Assembly (NCBI GenBank): GCA_025362915.1
Contig: JANYEU010000060.1
Location: forward strand, 1 to 12,467
Direction: 5' to 3'
Origin: Chitinophagaceae bacterium
GTDB taxonomy: Bacteria > Bacteroidota > Bacteroidia > Chitinophagales > Chitinophagaceae
Length of the DNA: 12,467 nt
This document shows positions 1 through 6,382 of the stretch, one piece after another. The notes beneath the pieces were generated by a model. The model worked only from the letters and a program-made list of their open reading frames with translations. It searched no databases and was not told where the DNA came from. The position numbers and the translations under genes are program-made. The number at the start of each line of letters is the position of its first letter. The stretch's first letter is position 1.

Positions 1-56
1 TGCGTTTTTACCGCCTCATAATCAAACCTAAATGACGTGTCTTTTTTATCTCTCAT
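1..56 (-). CDS. N-terminal fragment of an unidentified protein (cut by window edge)
   Basis: An ATG at 54-56 on the minus strand opens a frame that stays open for 18 codons to the left edge (MRDKKDTSFRFDYEAVKT). The fragment is hydrophilic, without a signal peptide or membrane segment. It has the same orientation as lysC and starts 102 nt after the lysC stop, so it could be the next gene of that transcription unit. No Bacteroidetes -7 box or clear ribosome binding site is seen in the gap. An inverted repeat AAGGTC/GACCTT (75-80 and 90-95) lies in the gap, but it is too short to call a terminator. I do not recognise the family, and 18 open codons can occur by chance, so the call rests mainly on position and orientation. 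Confidence 0.4.
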   Translation of the reverse strand, partial: MRDKKDTSFRFDYEAVKT

Positions 57-158
57 AATTTATCCTGTTAAAGGTCTAATTTTATTTTGACCTTGACACA
101 GTTTAAATTACACCCTCAACAAAGCGAAGCCTTCCTTTGTAACTAAACGGAATTTTAT

Positions 159-1418
159 TTATATCCTGTAAAGTACTTGCAGTGTTTCGATGGCTTTCTG
201 TTCCAATACAATATGTTTACCTGCAGTTAATTGGGCAATGATAGTTTCATCATAATGTCTGATGGTAAGCAATTCAAGTCCCTTTTCTATCTGCACATCA
301 AAAATAACAGAAGCGGCAGAAGCCAATTGATCCACCTTATCCTGTCTGTCATCCACACAAAGCTGTAGGCTGACCGCCCCCGTTTGGATAAGGTTTGGTT
401 TTATCTTTATCTCCTTAAATATCTGATAGAGTGCAATAATGGGTTCATCGCCCACAAAAGAAAAATCCTGACTGTGCAAATGCACCAACACCTGTTTTTC
501 CTTCACCACATAGATGGGTGGCAGGTTTTTTATCAGTTTTTTATTGATGACCGTTCCGGAAAGACTGCTATCCAAAAAACATTTCACGTACAATGGAATG
601 CCCTTGTTCTGCAACGGTTTTATTGTTTTTGGATGGATGACCTGCGCACCGTAATATGCCATCTCTATCACTTCTTCAAAGCTAAGTTCTGCCAATATCT
701 GTGCCTCCGGAAAAGCCTTTGGGTCGGCATTCATCACGCCCACCACATCTTTCCAGATTGTTTGGCTTTCGGCATCCAGGATATTGGCAAATATTGCAGC
801 CGAATAATCGCTCCCCTCCCGCCCTAGCGTGGTGCTTTCATTATCATCGGTACTGCCAATAAACCCTTGCGTTATATAAATATTTGTGTCAATAAATGTT
901 ATGGCAGCTTTCACGGCATCGCTTGTCCAATTCCAATTGATGGCGGCATCCCTAAAATTATTATCCGTACGAACCAAATCGCGCACATCAAGCCATTTAT
1001 TTTCAATACCCACCTCATTCAGATAAGTACTCACTATACAGGTACTTAATAATTCTCCCACACAAACAATCTGGTCGTAGTAATAATCATATTCACGCAC
1101 GGGTTTATCATGTAAAAGCCATTCCACTTCGGTAAAAAAATCATTCAGTTGGCTGTAACAGCCATTATAATGAGTGACTAATAAATACTTGGCAATGTTT
1201 AAGTGTTGTTGTTTTACAATGCCAAACAATTGCAACGCCTGCTCCTTATTGCCAGCAAAAAAGGCTTCAGTCACTTTTTCAAGGGCATTGGTAGTCTTGC
1301 CCATTGCAGAGATGATAATTATCAATTGCTCCGATTCGTAACCATCTATAATACCCGCCACATTCTTTATCCTGTCTATATCCTGCACACTTGCCCCACC
1401 AAACTTAAATACTTTCAT
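159..1418 (-). CDS. lysC: Monofunctional aspartate kinase
   Basis: Aspartate kinase (EC 2.7.2.4) phosphorylates L-aspartate with ATP, the first cytoplasmic step towards lysine/diaminopimelate, threonine and methionine. The 419-residue protein begins with the family signature KFGGASV (residues 5-11), where many members have Thr instead of Ala. The substrate-binding motif GREGSD is at residues 199-204, followed by a DVVGVMNADPK segment and a YYGAQVIHPKT segment, all typical of the kinase domain. The last 110 or so residues are the place of the regulatory ACT domains. The length fits a stand-alone enzyme; there is no fused homoserine dehydrogenase. The start is the first in-frame ATG, directly before the KFGG strand. 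It is divergent from the membrane-protein gene at 1704, with a long palindrome in the shared upstream region. No clear TAnnTTTG box was found before it. Which amino acid inhibits it cannot be read from the sequence. Confidence 0.95.
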   Translation of the reverse strand: MKVFKFGGASVQDIDRIKNVAGIIDGYESEQLIIIISAMGKTTNALEKVTEAFFAGNKEQALQLFGIVKQQHLNIAKYLLVTHYNGCYSQLNDFFTEVEWLLHDKPVREYDYYYDQIVCVGELLSTCIVSTYLNEVGIENKWLDVRDLVRTDNNFRDAAINWNWTSDAVKAAITFIDTNIYITQGFIGSTDDNESTTLGREGSDYSAAIFANILDAESQTIWKDVVGVMNADPKAFPEAQILAELSFEEVIEMAYYGAQVIHPKTIKPLQNKGIPLYVKCFLDSSLSGTVINKKLIKNLPPIYVVKEKQVLVHLHSQDFSFVGDEPIIALYQIFKEIKIKPNLIQTGAVSLQLCVDDRQDKVDQLASAASVIFDVQIEKGLELLTIRHYDETIIAQLTAGKHIVLEQKAIETLQVLYRI

Positions 1419-1448
1419 CTTGCTTATTTCTGCTACTTTAAATTAATC

Positions 1449-1563
1449 TTTTACCACAAAGAACACAAGGAAAAGGACGAACAAAGGACACTATATAAGC
1501 TTGGATTAATCCAATTTAGCCTTGTGTATCTCTGTTATATTCTTGGTGTACCATGTGGTAAAA
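1449..1563. repeat. Long imperfect palindromic intergenic element (copy 1)
   Basis: Perfect 10-bp terminal arms TTTTACCACA (1449-1458) and TGTGGTAAAA (1554-1563) bracket a 115-bp element. Its centre is a perfect 14-bp palindrome TTGGATTAATCCAA (1501-1514), within 2 nt of the midpoint between the arms. The flanks between arms and centre are only partly complementary, with A/C/G-rich blocks (ACACAAGG, ACAAAGGACAC) on the left answered by CCTTGTGTA on the right. This ACCACAAAG-type repeat resembles dispersed intergenic palindromes common in Bacteroidetes and other bacteria. It lies between the divergent starts of lysC and the 1704 gene, so it would be in the 5' region of one or both transcripts. 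It has no coding capacity of its own that I would defend. Confidence 0.7.
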
Positions 1564-1703
1564 GTGACCGACACGCAATAATTATCCAACAATATTAATG
1601 CTTCCAATCTTTCATTGGTTCAACTACTCAATAAAAAAGATTTTATCAAACCCCCTATATCTATATCTTGCAATCATTATATCTAACTAATAAACTAAAT
1701 TTT

Positions 1704-2201
1704 ATGAATGATTTTGCTACTGAAATGGACGAAAACAAATTACCATCAGTTATTAACACACTAACCATCCTGACTTTTATAGGCAGTGGACTCGGTATTG
1801 TATCTGGGATTTGGAGTTATGTGAAAAGTGCAAGTAACCTAGCCAAGATGGAAGAAATGGTTAACAGCCCTGAGCTTGACAAGCTACCAACGTTTGCAAA
1901 GAAAATGTACAGCCCAGAATCATTGGAGCTTTACAGAAAGTTAGATGTAAATAAGCTATCCCTTGCCGTAGTTAATATACTTGGTTGTTTACTTTGCATT
2001 TACGGTGCCTTGGAAATGCGTAAATTAAAGAAATCAGGTTACTACACTTACTGCATTGGCGAACTAATTCCTTTTGTAGGCTCTCTGTTGTTTGTAGGTG
2101 TTGCATTTTTCACTAACGGATGGACTGTTTTGTTGGGAGTTGGTTTTGTTGCTATTTTTATCATTCTGTATGGATTGCAATTGAAATACATGACAAAGTA
2201 G
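1704..2201 (+). CDS. Conserved four-helix membrane protein of unknown function
   Basis: A 165-residue protein with four predicted membrane helices, at about residues 17-40, 85-104, 112-136 and 139-160. A polar loop of about 45 residues between helices 1 and 2 contains charged and amphipathic stretches (for example NSPELDKLPTFAKKMYSPESLELYRKL). The motif GALEMRKLKKSGYYTYCIGELIP between helices 2 and 3 is strongly basic and should face the cytoplasm. It reads like a small integral membrane protein family common in Chitinophagaceae, but I know no function. The frame is open from a TTG at 1668, but ATG 1704 is the better start because it gives a normal N-terminus and a 34-nt leader after an imperfect -7-like sequence TATATCTTG (1662-1670). 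A 16-bp stem begins 6 nt after the stop. Confidence 0.8.
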   Translation: MNDFATEMDENKLPSVINTLTILTFIGSGLGIVSGIWSYVKSASNLAKMEEMVNSPELDKLPTFAKKMYSPESLELYRKLDVNKLSLAVVNILGCLLCIYGALEMRKLKKSGYYTYCIGELIPFVGSLLFVGVAFFTNGWTVLLGVGFVAIFIILYGLQLKYMTK

Positions 2202-2207
2202 TTGAAT

Positions 2208-2250
2208 GTCGAAAGTCAAGAGTCCTAACTTTTGACTTTCGACTTTTGAC
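2208..2250 (+). repeat. Heptamer-based inverted repeat, possible terminator
   Basis: GTCGAAAGTCAA (2208-2219) is perfectly complementary to TTGACTTTCGAC (2232-2243). The pairing extends inwards through GAGT/ACTT with one G-U pair, to give a 16-bp stem with a CCTA loop (2224-2227). The right arm is part of a period-7 tandem repeat, TTTYGAC three times at 2230-2250. The stem starts 6 nt after the stop of the membrane-protein gene and ends just before the rluD -7 box. It could end transcription or protect the 3' end of the upstream message, but it lacks a clean T-tract, so I call it a repeat first. The sequence looks like a dispersed intergenic palindrome rather than a classical terminator. Confidence 0.65.
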
Positions 2251-2261
2251 TTACTAATATC

Positions 2262-2269
2262 TATATTTG
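2262..2269 (+). promoter_or_regulatory. Bacteroidetes -7 promoter box for rluD
   Basis: TATATTTG matches the Bacteroidetes -7 consensus TAnnTTTG exactly. The nearest TTTG that could serve as a -33 element (2245-2248) is only 13 nt upstream, shorter than the usual 19-21 nt, so the -33 match is poor. The box ends 5 nt before the rluD ATG, which puts the expected transcription start at or next to the start codon. Confidence 0.55.
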
Positions 2270-2274
2270 CCCGT

Positions 2275-3324
2275 ATGAACGTGGATGTAAATATGGTGCA
2301 GGAAGAAAACAGTGAGGATATATATGAGAAGAAGACCTTTGTAGTGGATAAGGGGCAGGAACCAGTACGCATAGACAAATGGATACAAAACCACGTAGAA
2401 GGTGCTACCAGAAATAAGATACAACAAGGTATAGATGCCGGTTTCTTGACAGTAAACGGAAAGATTGTAAAGAGCAATTACAGGATAAAACCAGGGGACG
2501 ACATTGTATTGATGACGTTTGTGAATCCTGACTATACCATCCTAAAATCGGAACCAGTACCACTTAATATTGTTTTTGAGGATGAGGATATCATCGTAAT
2601 AAACAAGCAGGCAAACATGGTGGTGCATCCAGGGGTTGGCAACTTTTCGGGAACGTTGCTGAATGGTATATTTTACCATTTGTTACAACAGAATCCAGAA
2701 ATCAGTGAAGAAACATTGCCGCGTTTTGGATTGGTACACCGGATTGATAAGAACACTACAGGGCTGATAGTAATGGCCAAGAATGCGATGGCCGCGGCGC
2801 ATTTATCGAAACAATTCTTTAACCATACCGTACAGCGCAAATATATGGCTGTGGTGTGGGGAGATGTAGAGGAAGACAAGGGGACTATTGTAGCACACAT
2901 AGCCCGCCACCAACAATACCGTAAAATGTTTGCAGCCTATCCGGAAGGCGAAACAGGTAAACACGCTATTACGCATTACTCAGTACTGGAACGCTTGAAT
3001 TATGTCACCGTAGTAGAATGTGTGCTTGAAACAGGGCGTACACACCAGATAAGGGTACACATGAAACACATTGGGCATACCCTTTTTAATGATTGGGAAT
3101 ATGGCGGAGAAAAAATATTGAAAGGAACTATTTATACCAAGTACAAACAGTTTGTAGAAAACTGTTTCTCTATCTGTACACGGTGTGCCTTACATGCAAA
3201 AACGTTGGGCTTTATACATCCCAGAACAGAACAACCTGTATTCTTTACTGCAGAACTTCCTGATGATATGCGCCTGATGATAGAAAAGTGGCGTAACTAC
3301 GTTGGGAATAAAACAGAAGAGTAG
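2275..3324 (+). CDS. rluD: RluD-family 23S rRNA pseudouridine synthase
   Basis: RluA/RluD-type enzymes convert specific uridines of large-subunit rRNA to pseudouridine in the cytoplasm; RluD acts on helix 69. The 349-residue protein has an N-terminal S4 RNA-binding domain (about residues 31-80, RIDKWIQNH...KIQQGIDAGFLTVNG) followed by the catalytic domain. The family motif HRIDKNTTG carries the catalytic aspartate at residue 158, and the later GRTHQIRVHMKHIGH block is also conserved. The S4 domain and length point to RluD rather than RluA, though the exact target uridine cannot be read here. The promoter box sits 5 nt upstream of ATG 2275, so either the message is leaderless or translation begins at Met7 (2293); both starts keep the S4 domain intact. 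It converges with ribF across a long palindrome. Confidence 0.93.
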   Translation: MNVDVNMVQEENSEDIYEKKTFVVDKGQEPVRIDKWIQNHVEGATRNKIQQGIDAGFLTVNGKIVKSNYRIKPGDDIVLMTFVNPDYTILKSEPVPLNIVFEDEDIIVINKQANMVVHPGVGNFSGTLLNGIFYHLLQQNPEISEETLPRFGLVHRIDKNTTGLIVMAKNAMAAAHLSKQFFNHTVQRKYMAVVWGDVEEDKGTIVAHIARHQQYRKMFAAYPEGETGKHAITHYSVLERLNYVTVVECVLETGRTHQIRVHMKHIGHTLFNDWEYGGEKILKGTIYTKYKQFVENCFSICTRCALHAKTLGFIHPRTEQPVFFTAELPDDMRLMIEKWRNYVGNKTEE

Positions 3325-3334
3325 TATTGTAAAT

Positions 3335-3440
3335 TAACCGCAAAGTACGGGAAGATTTTACACAAAGGAAAACGCTAAGGCTTCAAAAAAAGTGAGTTAT
3401 TTGTATTCTTTGCGCAAACCCTTTGAGTCCTTTGCGGTTA
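3335..3440. repeat. Long imperfect palindromic intergenic element (copy 2)
   Basis: Perfect 11-bp arms TAACCGCAAAG (3335-3345) and CTTTGCGGTTA (3430-3440) bracket a 106-bp element. Between them are weakly complementary CAAAG/CTTTG-type blocks: ACACAAAGG on the left, and TCTTTGCGC and CCCTTTGAG on the right. The architecture matches the 1449-1563 element (ACC-CAAAG arms, about 105-115 bp). It exactly fills the gap between the convergent stops of rluD (10 nt away) and ribF (2 nt away). A bidirectional 3'-end structure is therefore a reasonable role, although there is no U-tract next to the arms. Confidence 0.7.
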
Positions 3441-3442
3441 GT

Positions 3443-4390
3443 TTAGTACACTAGTTCTGCCAACAATTCCTTTGCCTTAACGGCATCACCTTCCAGTTGG
3501 GTAACCAAGGCATCAAGCCCACTGAATTTTATTTCATTCCGCAAGAAGGCATGAACGTGTATCTGTAATGTTTTGCCATATATTTCTTGGGAGAAATTAA
3601 AGATATTAACTTCTATCAATCGTTTCTTTCCATCAACGGTAGGGCGGAAACCAATGTTCATCATCCCAGAGAGAACAGAATGGCTATCGGGTTTCATCTT
3701 GATGGTTAATGCATAAACACCATCGGCAGGAATGAGTTTTTCGTTAGTGTTTAAATTGATATTGGCAGTAGGATAGCCAATAGTTCTGCCCAGTTGATTA
3801 CCATGCACCACTTCACCTTCAAAGAAATAGGGATAGCCCAAAAATTCATTGGCTATATCAACATCATTGCTCAATAAAGCATTTCGGATGCCTGTACTAC
3901 TGATGATAATCTCGTTAAGTACCTTTTCGTCTATCTCCTTCACATCAAAGCCAAGCTCCAATCCTATTTCTTCCAATAGATGATAGTCGCCGGTACGGTT
4001 CCTGCCAAAGCGGTGGTCGTAACCAATGATGATTGTGTGTGGTTTAAAATTCTGGTAAATAAAATCGCGACAATACTCTTCAGCAGTCTTATTGGCAAAT
4101 TCTTTGGTGAATGGAACGATTACCAAATGATCTACACCCGCCGCATCTAGCAAGAAAATCTTTTCTTCCAATGTATTCAGTAAGGCAACCTGCCCACCGT
4201 AAACCCCTACAACAGATCTGGGATGCGGATTGAAGGTTATGATAACAGTTTCCCCCTTTACTTTTTGAGCTGTTTCCTTAAGTTGCCTTATTATTTGCTG
4301 ATGCCCCAGATGAACCCCATCGAATGTGCCTATGGTAATGACTGCGTTGTTGAAATGAGGTAACTGAGATAACTCTTTATGTACTTGCAT
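3443..4390 (-). CDS. ribF: Bifunctional riboflavin kinase/FAD synthetase
   Basis: RibF phosphorylates riboflavin to FMN (EC 2.7.1.26) and adenylylates FMN to FAD (EC 2.7.7.2) in the cytoplasm. The 315-residue protein has both modules. The N-terminal nucleotidyltransferase carries GTFDGVHLGH (residues 21-30, the HxGH-type ATP site), an NPHPR block and a YDHRFGRNRTGD block. The C-terminal flavokinase carries GRTIGYPTAN (residues 201-210) and then DGVYA. The length is normal for the family. The ATG at 4388-4390 is 12 nt after a perfect -7 box. The gene follows pyrG on the same strand with an 80-nt gap that also contains a hairpin, so it may be read both from its own promoter and by read-through. 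Its stop codon touches the edge of the 3335-3440 palindrome. Confidence 0.95.
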   Translation of the reverse strand: MQVHKELSQLPHFNNAVITIGTFDGVHLGHQQIIRQLKETAQKVKGETVIITFNPHPRSVVGVYGGQVALLNTLEEKIFLLDAAGVDHLVIVPFTKEFANKTAEEYCRDFIYQNFKPHTIIIGYDHRFGRNRTGDYHLLEEIGLELGFDVKEIDEKVLNEIIISSTGIRNALLSNDVDIANEFLGYPYFFEGEVVHGNQLGRTIGYPTANINLNTNEKLIPADGVYALTIKMKPDSHSVLSGMMNIGFRPTVDGKKRLIEVNIFNFSQEIYGKTLQIHVHAFLRNEIKFSGLDALVTQLEGDAVKAKELLAELVY

Positions 4391-4402
4391 AGTTGTTAAC
4401 TA

Positions 4403-4410
4403 CAAATTTA
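4403..4410 (-). promoter_or_regulatory. Bacteroidetes -7 promoter box for ribF
   Basis: On the minus strand this reads TAAATTTG, an exact match to TAnnTTTG. It is 12 nt before the ribF ATG, so the leader would be only about 5-8 nt. A TTTTG run at 4426-4430 (minus strand) is a possible -33 element, but the spacing of 15 nt is short, and it lies in the loop of the 4414-4442 hairpin. Confidence 0.55.
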
Positions 4411-4413
4411 GGG

Positions 4414-4442
4414 GGAAGCAGGTTACAAAAATGCCTGCTTCC
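4414..4442 (-). terminator. Hairpin between pyrG and ribF, possible terminator or attenuator
   Basis: GGAAGCAGG (4414-4422) pairs perfectly with CCTGCTTCC (4434-4442) around an 11-nt loop. It lies 28 nt beyond the pyrG stop in the direction of pyrG transcription. The 9-bp stem is GC-rich compared with the surroundings. The sequence following it on the minus strand is CCCCTAAATTTG, with no U-run, so it is not a classical intrinsic terminator. It overlaps the presumed upstream part of the ribF promoter. Confidence 0.45.
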
Positions 4443-4470
4443 TATAATAATCACCTCATTTACCAATACA

Positions 4471-6120
4471 TTAAATCAATGCATCGCGCAATGTTGATGC
4501 CTTGGTGCTACTGGTTTTCTCGTTATGTTCTTTGGCTGCTGCAACAAAGCCAACAAACAACGGTGCCGGACTTTCTACTGTACTCTTTAATTCAGGGTGA
4601 TATTGAACGCCTATAAAGAACGGATGATCCGTTATTTCTATTATTTCTACCAATCCAGAATCTGGGTTGATACCAGTGGCCTTCATGCCATTGGTTTCAA
4701 ACTGTTCCAGATAATCACTGTTAAACTCATAACGGTGTCTGTGCCTTTCGCTGATGGATGTTTTTCCGTATATCTTGTGTGCCAATGAGTCTTCAGTTAA
4801 CTCGCAAGGATAAGCTCCTAGACGCATTGTGCCGCCCATCATCTTTATCTTCTTCTGCTCTTCCATCATATTTATAACAGCATCAGAAGTCTTAGGATCC
4901 ATTTCTGTAGAGTGCGCCCCTTTCAATCCCAAAACATTCCGTGCAAATTCAATGACTGCCATTTGCATTCCTAAACAGATACCGAAGAAAGGCATTCCAG
5001 TTTCCCTTGCATATTGTACCGCAATTATCTTACCTTCTATACCACGTGTACCAAAACCAGGTGCCACCAGCAATCCATCCAGTCCTTCAAGCTTTTCAGA
5101 CACGTTATCCTCGGTAATAAATTCACTGTGTACATTAATCACCTGAACCTTTACCTCATTCATGGCACCTGCATGTATGAAACTTTCCAAGATGGACTTA
5201 TACGCATCCTGCAGTTCTATATACTTGCCAATCAACCCAATGGTAACCTTACTTTTTGGATATTTTAGCTTATCCAAATATACTTTCCATTTATCCAAGT
5301 TGGGCTCATTGAATTCTGTAATCTTCAATTTCTTCATGCAGATAATGTCCAATTTCTCACGCAGCATCAGCAACGGAACTTCATATATGGTGGCAGCATC
5401 CATTGCTTCTATCACCGCCTCTTGCTTCACATTACAAAACAAGGCAATCTTTCTTTTTATATCATTCCCCAATGGCTCTTCTGTCCTACAAACCAATACA
5501 TCAGGATGCACACCTGTTTCACTCAACATCTTCACACTGTGCTGTGTAGGCTTTGTTTTTAATTCTTTAGCCGCTTTTAGGTATGGAACAAGCGTAAGGT
5601 GAATAACCATTACCCTATCTTCCGGTAATTCCCACTGCAGCTGACGGACAGCTTCTATAAAAGGAAGACTTTCTATATCGCCAACGGTGCCGCCTATTTC
5701 AGTAATTACAATATCAAACTCACCAGTCTTGCCAAGCAACAACATCCTTCGTTTAATCTCATCGGTAATATGTGGAACAACCTGTACTGTCTTCCCCAAA
5801 AAATCGCCATTCCTTTCTTTATTGATTACCGTTTGATAAATTTTCCCCGTGGTTACATTATTGGCCTGAGAAGTAAATGTGTTTAGAAAACGTTCGTAAT
5901 GTCCCAAGTCCAAGTCAGTTTCAGCACCATCTTCTGTTACATAACACTCACCATGTTCATAAGGATTCAATGTACCCGGATCAATGTTTATGTAAGGATC
6001 TAGCTTTTGAATGGTTACCGACAATCCTCTTGCCTGTAATAACTTTGCCAAGCTGGCAGCTATGATACCCTTACCTAAGCTACTCGTTACACCACCTGTA
6101 ACAAAAATGTACTTCGCCAT
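4471..6120 (-). CDS. pyrG: CTP synthase (glutamine-hydrolysing)
   Basis: CTP synthase (EC 6.3.4.2) makes CTP from UTP, ATP and glutamine, the last step of pyrimidine nucleotide synthesis, in the cytoplasm. The N-terminal amidoligase domain opens with KYIFVTGGVTSSLGKG, followed by LDPYINIDPGTLNPYEHGE and an EIGGTVGDIES segment that binds the nucleotides. The C-terminal glutamine amidotransferase domain has APGFGTRGIEGK, the nucleophile Cys382 in FFGICLGMQMA, and the catalytic His and Glu in QYHPEL. The length of 549 residues matches the family. I chose ATG 6118-6120 because homologues begin MAKYIFVTGG; another in-frame ATG at 6127-6129 would add Met-Lys-Asn. Two loose or exact -7-like boxes lie 110-175 nt upstream. 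It is followed by ribF on the same strand and is divergent from the hydrolase gene at 6383. Confidence 0.97.
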   Translation of the reverse strand: MAKYIFVTGGVTSSLGKGIIAASLAKLLQARGLSVTIQKLDPYINIDPGTLNPYEHGECYVTEDGAETDLDLGHYERFLNTFTSQANNVTTGKIYQTVINKERNGDFLGKTVQVVPHITDEIKRRMLLLGKTGEFDIVITEIGGTVGDIESLPFIEAVRQLQWELPEDRVMVIHLTLVPYLKAAKELKTKPTQHSVKMLSETGVHPDVLVCRTEEPLGNDIKRKIALFCNVKQEAVIEAMDAATIYEVPLLMLREKLDIICMKKLKITEFNEPNLDKWKVYLDKLKYPKSKVTIGLIGKYIELQDAYKSILESFIHAGAMNEVKVQVINVHSEFITEDNVSEKLEGLDGLLVAPGFGTRGIEGKIIAVQYARETGMPFFGICLGMQMAVIEFARNVLGLKGAHSTEMDPKTSDAVINMMEEQKKIKMMGGTMRLGAYPCELTEDSLAHKIYGKTSISERHRHRYEFNSDYLEQFETNGMKATGINPDSGLVEIIEITDHPFFIGVQYHPELKSTVESPAPLFVGFVAAAKEHNEKTSSTKASTLRDALI

Positions 6121-6287
6121 ATTTTTCATTTTACTGCTTTTACTTAATTCTCTCTTCTGAATGTAGGATATACCCGGTTGAACTCATTAGAATATATAAA
6201 TACAACACCTACACTGCTAGTGCCAATGCAAACAAAACCTACCCTGACTAAAATAATTTGATGGGAAATACACCTATTGAAGTCGTG

Positions 6288-6295
6288 CAAACCTA
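6288..6295 (-). promoter_or_regulatory. Possible -7 box for pyrG
   Basis: The minus strand reads TAGGTTTG, matching TAnnTTTG, but no -33 element is apparent at the expected distance and the leader to pyrG would be about 160 nt. A near match, TAGGTTTTG (6233-6241, one extra base), lies closer to the gene. Either could be chance in this AT-rich divergent gap of about 260 bp, which otherwise shows nothing I can name. Confidence 0.25.
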
Positions 6296-6382
6296 ACGGA
6301 AAAAAGCCGTTTATAAAAATCTGTATCCTTTTTTAAACATAGGGACGTGGAGAATGTTAATAAAACAAACAAAAAGGAAAAT

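Noticed and set aside
384..827. 147-codon plus-strand frame inside lysC
   Set aside because: It lies fully antisense to aspartate kinase, is rich in His/Phe/Trp/Cys as expected of a reverse-frame shadow, and has no promoter.
1203..1598. 131-codon plus-strand frame reaching from lysC into the palindrome
   Set aside because: It is half antisense to lysC and half in the palindromic element; the product has no family features.
2064..2477. 137-codon minus-strand frame across the end of the membrane-protein gene and the start of rluD
   Set aside because: It is antisense to two well supported genes and runs through the inverted repeat; the sequence is low-complexity Ser/Cys/Phe-rich.
6347..6382. 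GTG start 12 codons upstream for the hydrolase
   Set aside because: The added residues are polar and would precede the signal peptide, while ATG 6383 has a nearby AAGGA sequence.
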